A DNA stretch of 64,000 bases, from positions 457,735-521,734 of the forward strand of contig JADJJE010000002.1 in the NCBI GenBank assembly GCA_016706685.1, written 5' to 3'. Positions 52,199 through 61,412 of the stretch are shown here, piece by piece. How positions within the stretch are numbered: position 1 is the stretch's first letter; each line of letters starts with the position of its first letter. The DNA comes from Sandaracinaceae bacterium. GTDB lineage: Bacteria; Myxococcota_A; Polyangia; Polyangiales; Houyiibacteriaceae. Under the pieces are notes generated by a model. It searched no databases, had not been told where the DNA came from, and saw nothing but the letters and a program-made list of their open reading frames with translations. Made by a program: the position numbers and the translations under genes.

Positions 52199-53194
52199 TC
52201 AGGCCTGGGCAGATGCTGAGCGGAACTCTGGGATCACCTCGTCCAGCGGCAGCAGGGGACCGAGGTTGAGCTCCGCGAGCGAGCGCGCTGCACGTCGGTA
52301 CCGGTTGATCATCACGCTGGATGTGTGCCCCGTGCGGTCCTGCACCCACGTCTCGGTGCGTCCATTGGCGAGCGACACGGTGATCATGGTGGCGCGCAGG
52401 TCGTGGGCCCGAATCGGCTGACGTGAGGCCGTGCGCTCGAACAACGTCGAGCGGTCCACGCCGGCCACATTCAGGTGCTTCCGAAACTGAGCGGCGAGCT
52501 GCTTCATGTGGACGTGGAAAACGGTGTCGCCTGCGTCAGACGGGGTCGCATCACCTTCCACTTGGCCAGCGCCCGGACGACACCGGGATCGAGCGCCCAA
52601 GCGCGGGGCTGCTTGGTCTTGTTCTCGTCGAGCGTGAGAGCACCGCGTTCCAGATCGACGGCGGACCACGTGGAGCTGCTCGACCTCTGACACGCGCATG
52701 CCCTCGCGTGCGAGGAAGCCCCAAAGCAGCCGATGCTCGAGCGGCACCGCGGTGCAGGCCAAGAGCTGCGCATCCTCGCCGGGGTACAAGTAGCTGAACG
52801 CCTTCGTGCACTTCGCACTCGGCAAGAAACCACGAGGGAGTGGGTTCGTGGTTCGGAGCCGCGCGGGGTAGACAGCAAGCGCGAGCACGCGGTGCATGAG
52901 CTGCGCGACGTGGCGTCGGGTGGCAGTGGCAAGCCCAGGCGGCAACGCGCGCATCACCGCGTCGGCATGGTCCAGACCAAACTCCGCGACCGGCACGTGG
53001 CCGACAAGCGGGTACACGTACTTCGCAAGCCGCTCGCGGTCATCGGTGCGCGACGACTTCTGCTTCACGTGGTCGGGCCAGCGCGCATGTAATCGCTCCT
53101 CCGTCCAGTCCTCGGCGAACGACTGAAACGTGGTGCCGATGACGCGCGGTACTTCGATGTCGCCCTCGCAGATCCGTTCCACCGCCTCCAGCAC
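52199..53194 (-). CDS. tyrosine integrase of the island (probably inactive by compensating frameshifts)
   Basis: 331 residues as read. The SAM-like N-terminal domain (about 20-130) and catalytic domain are recognisable: Arg in REGMRVSEVEQL, HxxR-like RAHDLRAT, TGHTSSV and the Tyr in MINRYRRA. Between about 52520 and 52670 the frame is wrong: another frame encodes TWSAVDLERGALTLDENKTKQPRAW, the beta-hairpin with the catalytic Lys. Two compensating indels leave an open but altered frame. Upstream it reads in frame to 53296, where the 83-bp repeat begins, so its true N terminus is lost. It lies next to tRNA-Leu. Confidence 0.75.
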   Translation of the reverse strand: MLEAVERICEGDIEVPRVIGTTFQSFAEDWTEERLHARWPDHVKQKSSRTDDRERLAKYVYPLVGHVPVAEFGLDHADAVMRALPPGLATATRRHVAQLMHRVLALAVYPARLRTTNPLPRGFLPSAKCTKAFSYLYPGEDAQLLACTAVPLEHRLLWGFLAREGMRVSEVEQLHVVRRRSGTRCSHARREQDQAAPRLGARSRCRPGAGQVEGDATPSDAGDTVFHVHMKQLAAQFRKHLNVAGVDRSTLFERTASRQPIRAHDLRATMITVSLANGRTETWVQDRTGHTSSVMINRYRRAARSLAELNLGPLLPLDEVIPEFRSASAQA

Positions 53195-53296
53195 GTCAGA
53201 GAGGGCTCGGCCGTTGCGCTCAGCGGCTCGCTCTAGCAGGGGTGGTGCGACCTCGATGTGTCCAGTGGCACGAAGCCGCGTCAGGATGTCGACCAG

Positions 53297-53379
53297 CTGA
53301 CCGACAGCGTGTTGCGCAGTTAGAATGTTATGTAAACTTTCCGTACAACAGCTTGAAAGTGTTCATGTTTCCTATGGGC
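53297..53379. repeat. 83-bp island repeat, copy 1
   Basis: It begins CTGACCGACAGCGTGTTGCG and ends GTTCATGTTTCCTATGGGC. Nearly identical to 61386-61468 (four mismatches). Its last 52 bases recur at 60274-60325 and its first 23 at 57685-57707. It cuts the N terminus of the integrase. It contains ACTTTC...GAAAGT, a possible hairpin. Confidence 0.85.
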
Positions 53380-53503
53380 TCGCTGGGCGCGGTGATCGCG
53401 GCCGTGTGGGGACGGCGCTCGCGCTAGCCGAACCGCTCTGAGGGCCGAGGCGCCGCCGCAGAAACTCCATCGTGGTCCGAGGGGAATGGTCCATCGTTCT
53501 CCT

Positions 53504-54295
53504 ATGAGTCCGTTCTCGTTGGAGGCGCACGCCGTGCGCTGGTCGGGGGTCATCCACCCCGAGAGCAAGGCGCAGGTCTCCGTGAACGTGCCCGACACGC
53601 AGGCGGGGTTCGCCGAGCTGCGGCAGGCGCTGCAGGACGGTGACGCGCTGGCCGCGGACACGGCGGTCCGCGCGGTGCCCATGCCGTTGACCATGCTGCA
53701 CGACCTCGCGAAGCACTGCCTCGCCACCGTGCGAGAAGCTGCCCTCGACGTGGCGGCGGGCAAGGGCGCGCCGGATCCTCGCTGGGCGATGGCGCTGTCC
53801 GAGATGGCTGGCCACCAAGGGGCTCATGGCAAGCCCGAGCTGGCCCCCGCGCGCGACCTGTACCGGCCTGCGAAGGGGCTGCGCGTCAATCGGCTGCGCG
53901 AGCTCGGCGGCGCGCTAGCGGTGCAATGTCTCCGTCCTCGGCAAGCACCGCTGGCTGCACTGCGAGCGGCACCACCAGCTGTTCGGCTCGGCGCTGGTGG
54001 TGGAGCACCAAGATCCGTGGAAGCGGCCGCTGGTCGTGGGCAACTGGCTGCTCTCGTTCGGCCCGCGGCACTTCGACGCGGCACGCCGCGAACACATCAG
54101 CTCGCACTTCACGTGGACCTCGCTCGACCGCGCGGCGAAGGACGTGTCGTTCTCGTGGAACGAGACGGTCTTCAGCGCCGCCGTGATGGACGGCTTCGCG
54201 ATCCTCGGCACCGCCAACGGTGTCTTCACGGTTGCGCCCGGTGGCCAGGCCGAGCGCCTGGTGGAAGGCCGCTGCTTCGGCATCGCCACCGATGA
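53504..54295 (+). CDS. hypothetical island cargo protein, N-terminal part (frameshifted)
   Basis: The open frame from the ATG at 53504 has a plausible coding character up to about 53925 (residue 140). It reads MSPFSLEAHAVRWSGVIHPES, a helical segment LTMLHDLAKHCLATVREAALDVAAG, and ELGGALA. After that it becomes Arg/Pro-rich and is the shadow of the next frame. The sense continues in another frame (NVSVLGKHRWLHCERHHQLFG), which leads into the gene at 53997. So this and the next were probably one gene broken by an indel near 53920. No family is recognised. Confidence 0.55.
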   Translation: MSPFSLEAHAVRWSGVIHPESKAQVSVNVPDTQAGFAELRQALQDGDALAADTAVRAVPMPLTMLHDLAKHCLATVREAALDVAAGKGAPDPRWAMALSEMAGHQGAHGKPELAPARDLYRPAKGLRVNRLRELGGALAVQCLRPRQAPLAALRAAPPAVRLGAGGGAPRSVEAAAGRGQLAALVRPAALRRGTPRTHQLALHVDLARPRGEGRVVLVERDGLQRRRDGRLRDPRHRQRCLHGCARWPGRAPGGRPLLRHRHR

Positions 54296-55235
54296 CGCGC
54301 ACTTCGCCGTCGTCGTGGGCCGCACGGTGCGGCTCTTCGATGCGGTCACCCGTCAGCAGATCATCTCGTTCTCGCTCGGCAGCGACACGTATCGCGTGAC
54401 GCTCACCAAGGGCTGCATCGTCGCTTCCGACTACGCGCGGGCCTGGGTGTTCTCTCGCACCACGAACGCGCTCGTCCTCGACTCGGGGGAGCGCCGGGAG
54501 CCTGCGGCGCAGCCACTCCGAAATGGCCACACGCTAGTGTCCGCGGGTGAAGTGGTGGCCGCCTTCGACGCGCAGGGCGCGCTGCAGGGCAGCACCTCGC
54601 TGCCCTACGATGGTCAGCTCGTGGGGGCGACGGACACGCACGGCATCTTTGGTCCGGTGTCGGGCGGTGTGCCGCGTACGCAGCCCGACGGGCTGTATGC
54701 CATCGACTCACGCGCCCAGGTGGTGAGCGCGCTGCGCTTCGACGACCCGGGCTACGCGCCCCGCCCACTGCGCACGCGCTACGGCGGCGGCACCGAGACG
54801 GACGGTGGTGTGATCCTCCACGACCGGGTGCTGGTGGTCAGCGGCTCGGGCGCGCTGCTCTCGTGGGACCTCGCCACGGCGAAGGCCGTGCGGGTGCTGA
54901 TGGAAGCGAAGCGCATGCCCATGGCCAAGGGCGTGACCGAGACACGCTTTCACACCACCAACCCGCGCGACGAGTGGCCGGTGCCCGGCGTCGAGGTGCA
55001 GGGGGCGACCTTCCTCGCCGTGGGCTGCACGTATCGAGGCACCACCGGGGTCTCGAGCGGCGTGGCGGTGCGTGTGCGCAACGGCGCTGTGGCCACCTTC
55101 GTGGGCTGCACGCTCGGTGGTGGCGAGGGCGGCGGCATCGAAGCCGAGCAAGGCAGCACCGTGGTGCTGAAAGACTGCGACATCGGGCCCGGCGCGGTGA
55201 AGCTCGGCGCGGGCTGTCACCTCGTCATGCTGTGA
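53997..55235 (+). CDS. hypothetical cargo protein with beta-propeller and beta-helix-like parts
   Basis: 412 residues as read from a GTG at 53997; the frame is open back to a TAG at about 53922. It has repeats like a propeller (VMDGFAILGTANGVFTVAPGG, VVVGRTVRLFDAVTRQQIISF, ALLSWDLATAKAVRVL) and a C terminus rich in Gly and Val (GVAVRVRNGAVATFVGCTLGGG, GSTVVLKDCDIGPGAVKLGAG) like a parallel beta-helix. No signal peptide is seen. It probably is the C-terminal part of a gene whose N terminus is at 53504. Function unknown. Confidence 0.6.
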   Translation: MVEHQDPWKRPLVVGNWLLSFGPRHFDAARREHISSHFTWTSLDRAAKDVSFSWNETVFSAAVMDGFAILGTANGVFTVAPGGQAERLVEGRCFGIATDDAHFAVVVGRTVRLFDAVTRQQIISFSLGSDTYRVTLTKGCIVASDYARAWVFSRTTNALVLDSGERREPAAQPLRNGHTLVSAGEVVAAFDAQGALQGSTSLPYDGQLVGATDTHGIFGPVSGGVPRTQPDGLYAIDSRAQVVSALRFDDPGYAPRPLRTRYGGGTETDGGVILHDRVLVVSGSGALLSWDLATAKAVRVLMEAKRMPMAKGVTETRFHTTNPRDEWPVPGVEVQGATFLAVGCTYRGTTGVSSGVAVRVRNGAVATFVGCTLGGGEGGGIEAEQGSTVVLKDCDIGPGAVKLGAGCHLVML

Positions 55236-55302
55236 TGGATTGCCTGTGTCCGTCGGACCGTGCGCGCTTGACATCGAAGCATCATTGTCGCACGTTGATA
55301 TC

Positions 55303-55533
55303 ATGAAGCGCACGGTGATATCACTCGAAGAGCGGGATAAGGCTTGGCTCGACGCCACCGCCGCGCGTGATGGGACGCCCGCGACCGAGCTCGTGCGTCG
55401 CGCGGTGAGGCTCCTGCGCGACCGTGAACCTCTCGATCGGCAGCCCTTCGACGAAATCCTGCGCAAGACACGTGGGTCGTGGCGTCGCGGCGACGGTCTC
55501 GCGTATCAGCAGAATCTGCGCGATGAGTGGTGA
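55303..55533 (+). CDS. ribbon-helix-helix-type antitoxin
   Basis: 76 residues from the ATG at 55303. MKRTVISLEERDKAWLDATAARDGTPATELVRRAVRLL fits a small RHH DNA-binding domain of an antitoxin, with a C-terminal tail (DEILRKTRGSWRRG) likely to bind the toxin. It overlaps the toxin start by 11 bases. It should bind its own promoter and neutralise VapC. Confidence 0.82.
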   Translation: MKRTVISLEERDKAWLDATAARDGTPATELVRRAVRLLRDREPLDRQPFDEILRKTRGSWRRGDGLAYQQNLRDEW

Positions 55534-55906
55534 TGTCGTCCTCGACTCCGTGATCCTCATCGATCACTTCAATGGCGTCGAAGAAGCCACGGCCTATCTC
55601 GCGCAAGTGGGTGAGGCGGCCGCGATCACGGCGATCACCCGTGCCGAAGTGCTAACTGGCTTCGACACTGCCGACGTGCCGTTGGCGCTGGCGCTGCTCA
55701 GCCGCTTTCGGCTCATCGCGATCGATGGTCCCGTCGCCGATCTCGCGGCTGCGCTTCGTCGCGAGCATCGCTGGAAGCTTCCTGATGCCCTTCAGGCTGC
55801 CGCGGCGCGTCAGCACGGCCTGCGGCTGGCCACCCGCAACACGAAAGACTTCCCACCGGCGAAGCACGCGTTCGTCGTCGTTCCCTACACCCTTCGCGCG
55901 AAGTGA
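55523..55906 (+). CDS. vapC: VapC-like PIN-domain toxin
   Basis: 127 residues from the ATG at 55523. The PIN motifs are VVLDSVILIDHF (Asp8), ITRAEVLTG (Glu42), KLPDALQAA (Asp88) and ATRNTKDF (Asp109). VapC toxins are RNases, commonly cutting tRNA or rRNA. It overlaps the RHH antitoxin gene and lies 150 bases before an IS91-type transposase gene. Confidence 0.88.
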   Translation: MSGDVVLDSVILIDHFNGVEEATAYLAQVGEAAAITAITRAEVLTGFDTADVPLALALLSRFRLIAIDGPVADLAAALRREHRWKLPDALQAAAARQHGLRLATRNTKDFPPAKHAFVVVPYTLRAK

Positions 55907-56056
55907 CCGCGGGCGAGCTTCTTGACGATTGGCCTGGTCTTGACGCCTAGGCGGGCGGCCGCCGGCGGACGTCCGGCGATCCGCCAGCACGGGGCTCTGT
56001 GCGCCGTGTGATTCCTCGGCGCCAGCGCAGGCATCCGGCGTGCAAAGGCCGGGCAC

Positions 56057-57688
56057 GTGCCCGCCGCCGCGCACACTTCACCGTCGCCGAACCTGCTCAC
56101 CTACCAGCGGCGGGATCCGAGCGCGGGCCCGCTGCACCAGCTCCTCAGCGCTCGGCTCGAGTCGTACCTCGAGGCCCGCAGCGAGCGCCCGCTCCCCCGC
56201 TTCGTCACCGACGCCCTTCACGGCTACCTGCGCTGCGGCATCCTCCGGCACGGCCTCGCCAGGTTTCGCTGCGACGACTGCGCGCAGAGCCGACTGCTGG
56301 CCCTGAGCTGCAAGCAGCGCGCCTTCTGCCCCCGCTGCGTGGGGCGCAAGATGGCCGATCAGGCCAAGCACCTGGTGGAGCAGGTGATGCCGCCAGTTCC
56401 CTACCGCCAGTGGGTCCTCTCGTTTCCGCACGGCCTGCGCTGGCGCATGGCCCACGACCACGAACTGACGCGGAGTGTCTGGGCGATCGCCCGCAAGGCG
56501 ATCGACGGCCTCTACCGCGCTCGCGCTGCCAACGTGGGCCCACCCGGCCACCACGACAGCGCCCGGCCGGGCAGCGTCATGGCCATCCAGCGCTTCGGCG
56601 GCGCGCTCAACCTGAACGTGCACTTCCACGCGTTGTACACGGACGGATCGTTCCACGAGCGCAGCGACGGGCAGGTCGTGTTTCTGCCGACCAGTCCGCC
56701 CACCGTGCCCGAGATCGAAGCGCTGGTGACCCGCATCAAGCTGCGAGTGGCCTCGCTGCTGGAGAAGCTGGGCCTCGGCACCGACGACGAGGATCCCGAC
56801 CAACTCACCTTGGACATGGGCGAGCTGTACGCGGAGGGCGTCTTCAACAAGGGGGCCAAGCACCTGCGCCACGGCGCTCCCCGCGGCCCTAGCCCATTCG
56901 TCCGCAGAAAGGCCCACGAAGATGGCTTCGACCTCGACGCCCACGTGAGCGTGACGGCTGGAGCCCGCGAAGAGCTGGAGCGCCTGGTACGATACATCCT
57001 TCGGCCACCCTTGAAAGAGACGCGGCTGAGCCTCCACCACGATGGTGTGGAGCTCACGTTGAAGACGCCATGGCGCGACGGAACCACTCAGATCCGCATG
57101 AGCGCCGAACGCTTCATCGACCGCCTCGTGGCCCTCGTCCCCCGCCGCGCGTCAACACACTGCTCTACGGCGGCCTCTTCGCCGCCAATGCCCGCCTACG
57201 CCCCCAGGTGGTGGCTCACCGCCGCGCCGGCGCTGCCGCTCGCAAGCGCCCGCGCCCTCAGAAGGCCAGCAAGCCCCGCAACACCGCATGGGCCGAACTC
57301 ATGCGCCACAGCTTTGGCCTGGACGTCCTGGCCTGCCCCCACTGCGGCGGCCGCATGCGTCACGTGGCCACCGTCCTCCGGCACGCCAGCATCCAGCGCA
57401 TCCTCCAGCACGAAGGCCTCGACACCGCGGAGCCCCGCGCCCGCTCTTCTCCCCTCAGTACCGACCTCCGCCACAGCCAGGAGACCGGTTGGCGCGGACG
57501 TACCGGAAGGAGGACGACTTTTCTGGTCGACACCAGCGACGCCTGGTGGTGCGCCAGACACCCCCGCGAAGCCGGCAAGGCACCGCTCCGTCGGCGCTCC
57601 ATCGAACGCCCGGTCACCGATAGAATTGGCAGCCAAGCCTCCCCTCGTGCCACCCTTCCTGGGCCGGCAGGGGCTTCATGCGCGCTGA
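56057..57688 (+). pseudogene. IS91-type transposase, frameshifted near its C terminus
   Basis: The frame opens at a GTG (56057). It has a zinc-binding N-terminal region (CDDCAQSRLLALSCKQRAFCPRCVGRKM), the HUH motif in LNVHFHALYTDG, and the tyrosine-bearing LVRYILRPPLKE. From about 57145 the sequence VNTLLYGGLFAANARLRPQVV and a second zinc-like CPHCGGRMRHVA lie in another frame. As read, the tail after LVALVPRRAST is out of frame, so the C terminus is broken. The transposase is probably inactive. Confidence 0.82.
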
Positions 57689-57707
57689 CCGACAGCGTAT
57701 TGCGCAG
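57685..57707. repeat. 23-bp fragment of the island repeat
   Basis: CTGACCGACAGCGTATTGCG plus CAG. It matches the first 23 bases of the 83-bp repeat with one change. It lies at the junction between the broken and the second IS91-type modules. Confidence 0.7.
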
Positions 57708-57857
57708 AAGTCGGTTTGAACGAAGCCGCTCCGCGGCAGGCCTGATGTCGCGCGGCTGAGGGACATCGCGACGTTCAGGGGCACGGCGGCTTCAACGGAT
57801 CGACGCTGTGGATTGAGCCCGTCCATCGGGGACGTGGCCAAGCCATGGAGGCGAGCG

Positions 57858-58715
57858 ATGGGCGAAGTACGAGATCGAATGGAGCAGGACCTGTTCCTGC
57901 GAGGCGTTGCCGCGAACACGCGGGAGACCTACCTGCGGTACGCAAAGCAGTTCGTGGCGTTCCACAGGCGCGACCCGCGGGCGCTGGACACGGAGGAGGT
58001 GCGCGCATGGGTGATGCACCTTCGACGAGCGGGCCGGGCTCCGAGGAGCATCAACGTGGCGCTCAGCGCGCTGCGCTTTCTCTTTGGGGTGACGTTGCGT
58101 CGCCCCGAAGTCATGCACTCGATCCGTCGCGTGGTGGAGCACGACAAGCAGCCCGCCATCCTCTCTGGGAGCGAGGTGCAGCGGCTGCTCGACGCCATCG
58201 AGCGCCCTCGCGACCGCGCCCTCGTCATGCTGCTCTACGGCTCGGGGCTGCGCATCTCCGAGGCGCTGTCGCTGACGATAACCGACGTCGACTCGGGACG
58301 CGGTGTGCTGACCATCCGCCACACCAAGGGGCGTCGTGACCGCATCGTGCCGCTGCCGGCCGTCACGCTCGAGGCGCTGCGTGAGTGGATGCGTCTGCGT
58401 CGACACCGGAGCGAGGGTCTGTTTCCAGGGCGCAAGGGTCGGGCGTCGCTGACGCGCGAGGCGGTGCACGCCCTGCTGCGGCTCGCGGCCGTGCGCGCGG
58501 GTCTGACCAAGCGCGTCTATCCGCACTTGCTGCGTCACAGCTTTGCGACGCACTTGCTCGAGCTCGGCGCGGACATCCGCACGGTGCAGGTGCTGCTGGG
58601 GCACCGCTCCATCTTGAGCACCACCCGCTACACGCACTTGTCCGAAGCGCGCCGTCAGTCGCTCGTGAATCCATTGGCCGTGCTCGGGACGCCAGACGGG
58701 GCACGACTCGCGTAG
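57858..58715 (+). CDS. tyrosine recombinase of IS91-type module
   Basis: 285 residues from the ATG at 57858 with GGAGG eight bases upstream; an in-frame start at 57813 lacks that. It has the N-terminal core-binding domain (FLRGVAANTRETYLRYAKQFVAFHRR) and the catalytic domain: Arg in GSGLRISEALSL, Lys in HTKGRRDR, HxxR in LLRHSFATHLL, LGHRS, and the Tyr in TTRYTHLS. All catalytic residues are seen. It pairs with the IS91-type transposase 18 bases downstream. Confidence 0.92.
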   Translation: MGEVRDRMEQDLFLRGVAANTRETYLRYAKQFVAFHRRDPRALDTEEVRAWVMHLRRAGRAPRSINVALSALRFLFGVTLRRPEVMHSIRRVVEHDKQPAILSGSEVQRLLDAIERPRDRALVMLLYGSGLRISEALSLTITDVDSGRGVLTIRHTKGRRDRIVPLPAVTLEALREWMRLRRHRSEGLFPGRKGRASLTREAVHALLRLAAVRAGLTKRVYPHLLRHSFATHLLELGADIRTVQVLLGHRSILSTTRYTHLSEARRQSLVNPLAVLGTPDGARLA

Positions 58716-58733
58716 GACGCCGAGGTGGCAGTC

Positions 58734-59927
58734 ATGGCGCACGAGCACGGGTCTGTGGCCCGGCGCGAGCCTGGGCTGAGCGTGGGTGAGATCGCGCGCG
58801 CTCACGGAGAGCGCGTGCGCCAAGAGCACGCGCTGAGCCCGGAGCAGCACCAAGTGCTGCGGGCCATCGAGCGCTGTCGGACGGCGGCGCTCGGCGGGCA
58901 TCTGCACAAGTGCCCCGGCTGCGACTACGAGCAGCCTCGCTACAACTCGTGCCGCAATCGGCACTGCCCGGGGTGCCAGAGCCTGTCGCAGCTGCGGTGG
59001 CTCGAGGCGAGGCGCGAACGCATCCTCGACGTGGGCTACTTCCACGTGGTCTTCACCATCCCCGAGCCCCTGCGCGCGCTGTTCGCGCGCGAGCGCCGGG
59101 CCATGTACGGGCTGCTGATGGAAGCGGCGCGCCGCAGCCTGCTCACGATGGCGGCCGACCCGAAGCGTCTCGGCGCGCTGCCCGCCATCACGCTGGTGTT
59201 GCACACGTGGACCCGCGAGCTGCTCTACCACCCGCACGTGCACGCCGTGGTCAGCGCCGGCGGCTACGACCTCGCCGGACACCGGTGGGTCTCGGTGCGC
59301 CGCAACGGCCGGTACCTCTTCCCCGTGAGGGCTCTCGCCAAGCTCGTCCGAGGCATCGTGCGCGAAGCCGTCCTGCAGGCGCTCGACGCGGGCACGCTGG
59401 TGTTGCCGCCTCACGAGGTGGAGCCCGTGCGGCGCGCGCTCTTCGAGACGAGGTGGCACGTCTACGCGAAGGCGCCGTTCGCGGGGGCGCAGCAGGTCTT
59501 CGCGTACCTCGGGCGCTACACGCACCGCGTCGGCATCTCGAACGCGCGCCTCATCCGCTACGACGGCGAGGCCGTGACCTTCGCCACCAAGGACGGCCTC
59601 AGCTGCACCCTCCACGCCGTGGACTTCCTGGGCCGTCTCTTGCGCCACACCTTGCCCAGGGGCTTCCACAAGATCCGTCACGCCGGCCTCGTCTCCACCA
59701 GCCACGTTCGATCGGGAACCCTCGCTCGCGCACAGGCCACTCTCGGCAACACCATAGGGTCGGCACGCGTGGCGGAGACCAGTGAGCGAGCGAGTCCGCG
59801 CACCTGGGTCGAGCTCATGCTGGCGCTCAACGCGTGCGACCCCTTGCAGTGTCCGCGCTGCGGCACGCCGCTGCTCGTGCTCCCCTTGCCGATAGAGGCG
59901 GGACCTTCGAGGCTCGACTCGTCATGA
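58734..59927 (+). CDS. IS91-type transposase
   Basis: 397 residues from the ATG at 58734 (a GTG at 58725 is in frame). N-terminal zinc-binding CPGCDYEQPRYNSCRNRHCPGC, the HUH motif YHPHVHAVVSAGGYD, and the tyrosine-bearing AYLGRYTHRVGISNARL. Domain order and length match IS91-family rolling-circle transposases. It is intact, with a partner tyrosine recombinase upstream. It would nick DNA and transpose by a rolling-circle mechanism. Confidence 0.93.
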   Translation: MAHEHGSVARREPGLSVGEIARAHGERVRQEHALSPEQHQVLRAIERCRTAALGGHLHKCPGCDYEQPRYNSCRNRHCPGCQSLSQLRWLEARRERILDVGYFHVVFTIPEPLRALFARERRAMYGLLMEAARRSLLTMAADPKRLGALPAITLVLHTWTRELLYHPHVHAVVSAGGYDLAGHRWVSVRRNGRYLFPVRALAKLVRGIVREAVLQALDAGTLVLPPHEVEPVRRALFETRWHVYAKAPFAGAQQVFAYLGRYTHRVGISNARLIRYDGEAVTFATKDGLSCTLHAVDFLGRLLRHTLPRGFHKIRHAGLVSTSHVRSGTLARAQATLGNTIGSARVAETSERASPRTWVELMLALNACDPLQCPRCGTPLLVLPLPIEAGPSRLDSS

Positions 59928-60273
59928 CCATCGCCCCCAACATACATAGGCATGCGTCGCGCAGCGACCGGTCGTCTGCTGCGGTGGTGGCGCTCGTGCG
60001 TCCCGCCGTGGCATGTCGCTGTGCGCACACGACAGGCCACGATGCGCGCGAGGATCTGACGTGCCGACGTCCCCGCACACACAGGCGCCTCGGCCCAAGC
60101 CATGGCCAGAGCGACGGCGCCTCCGGAGCCCTGCAGCGATTTGCCCATAGGCAAGCGCTACCCTCTGGGTGATGCTCCGCGGCTCCGTTCAACGGCGCCT
60201 CGGCGAACCGCGCCTCACGCGCGCTGGCCTTCCTGCCGCGTGTGCGGGGCGCGCTTCACCGAATCGCTATTAC

Positions 60274-60325
60274 TTATGTAAACTTTCCGTACAACAGCTT
60301 GAAAGTGTTCATGTTTCCTATGGGC
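60274..60325. repeat. 52-bp core of the island repeat, copy 2
   Basis: TTATGTAAACTTTCCGTACA ... TTCCTATGGGC. Identical to the last 52 bases of copy 1 (53328-53379). It lacks the CTGACCGACAGCGT part. It borders the SbcC fragment on the left; copy 3 borders it on the right. Confidence 0.85.
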
Positions 60326-60449
60326 CGGGGCTGCTGGCGAGCCAGGGCGAGACGTCGGTCGGTGGGTCGGGGGGGGGGGAGGCCACGAGGCGGCCGCCCC
60401 TCACGCGCCCCGCGCAGGAGGCGCAGCGAGCGCGCGCGCACAGGCCGCG

Positions 60450-61412
60450 GTGACGCAGCTCGCGGACGGGCGGCAGCTGGCGCAGCGCTTCGAGGCGCTG
60501 CGCGGCGAGCGTGAGCAGGAGGCGGAGCTCGCGGTGCGTGAGCCGGCGGTGCAGCAAGAGCGCGCGAAGCTGGCACAGGCCAAGGCGGCCGAGGCCATTG
60601 CGCCTGCGTTCGATGCCGCGCGGCGGGCGGCGGAGCAGCTGGGCGTTCGCGCCGAGGCCGAGGCGCAGGCGCAAAGCGCGCTTCGCGAGGTGACCACGCG
60701 GCAGGAGCGGGCGGCCGAGGCGGCGAGGGAGGCGGCTGCCCAGCACCAGCTGCGCGCCGAGCGTGAGGCCGAGCGAGCCACCGTCGAGGCGCGGGCGCAG
60801 GCGGGGCGCGACTGGGCCACGCGCCGGAAGGCCCGTGAAGCGGCCGAGGTGGCGAGCACCGGTGCGCGGGAGGCGTGTGCCGAGAGCGAGCGCGCGCACC
60901 AGGCGGTGAAGCAGGACCTCGACGCGCTGGGCGCGCAGCGCGCGCTGGTGGCGGAGGCCGCAGCGCAGCTGGCTCGCGCCGAAGCCGACCTCGCCGTGGC
61001 CACGGGGCGCCTCGCGCTGCATCGCCACGTGGCGCACCTCGCGGCCGAGCTCGATGTGCTGGAGGGCGAGCTCACGAACGCGCAGCAGCAGCAGCAAGAG
61101 GCCGCCGCCGCCCTCGGTGACGCGAGCGCCGCGCTGCGCGCCATCGAGGCCGCCATGCACGCGGGCCACGCGGCGGTGCTGGCGCGCGCGCTGCGCGAGG
61201 GCGAGCCCTGCCCCGTGTGTGGCTCGGCCGAGCACCCGGCGCCGGCCGAGACCAGCGCGTCCACCCCCACCGAGGCGGACCACGCGGCGGCCGAGCGCAG
61301 CGCGAAGAAGGCTCGAGAGGTGCACGCGGGTGCATCCACACGCGCGGCCGCCGCCGAGGCCAAGCGCGACGCCAAGCGCAGCGAGCTGACCGACAGCGTG
61401 TTGCGCAGTTAG
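60450..61412 (+). pseudogene. SbcC/Rad50-like fragment with zinc hook
   Basis: The frame is open from the repeat at 60326, and a GTG lies at 60450. It encodes a long Ala/Glu/Arg-rich coiled coil around EGEPCPVCGSAEHPAP, the SbcC zinc hook. The Walker A/B ATPase ends are absent. The last residues LTDSVLRS come from the repeat. It is an internal piece of an exonuclease subunit, cut at both ends, so it is a pseudogene. Confidence 0.8.

Larger units (their letters stand above)
57858..59927 (+). mobile_element. IS91-type element core (recombinase + Y-transposase); ends not defined
   Basis: A tyrosine recombinase and an IS91-type transposase form an intact pair in one direction, a layout seen in IS91-related elements. 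The ends are not clear by eye. 57708-57857 upstream and 59928-60273 downstream hold no other gene and may contain the terminal sequences. At 60146-60155, GCCCATAGGC is the reverse of the end of the 83-bp repeat. Confidence 0.6.

Noticed and set aside
53242..53427. A small protein containing YVNFPYNSLKVFMFPMG, also seen at 60242 and 61217
   Set aside because: The shared residues come from translation of the repeat; flanking parts differ completely and there is no consistent start.
59834..60172. A 112-codon frame at the end of the IS91-type gene
   Set aside because: It mostly overlaps the transposase in another frame, has low-complexity content and no family.
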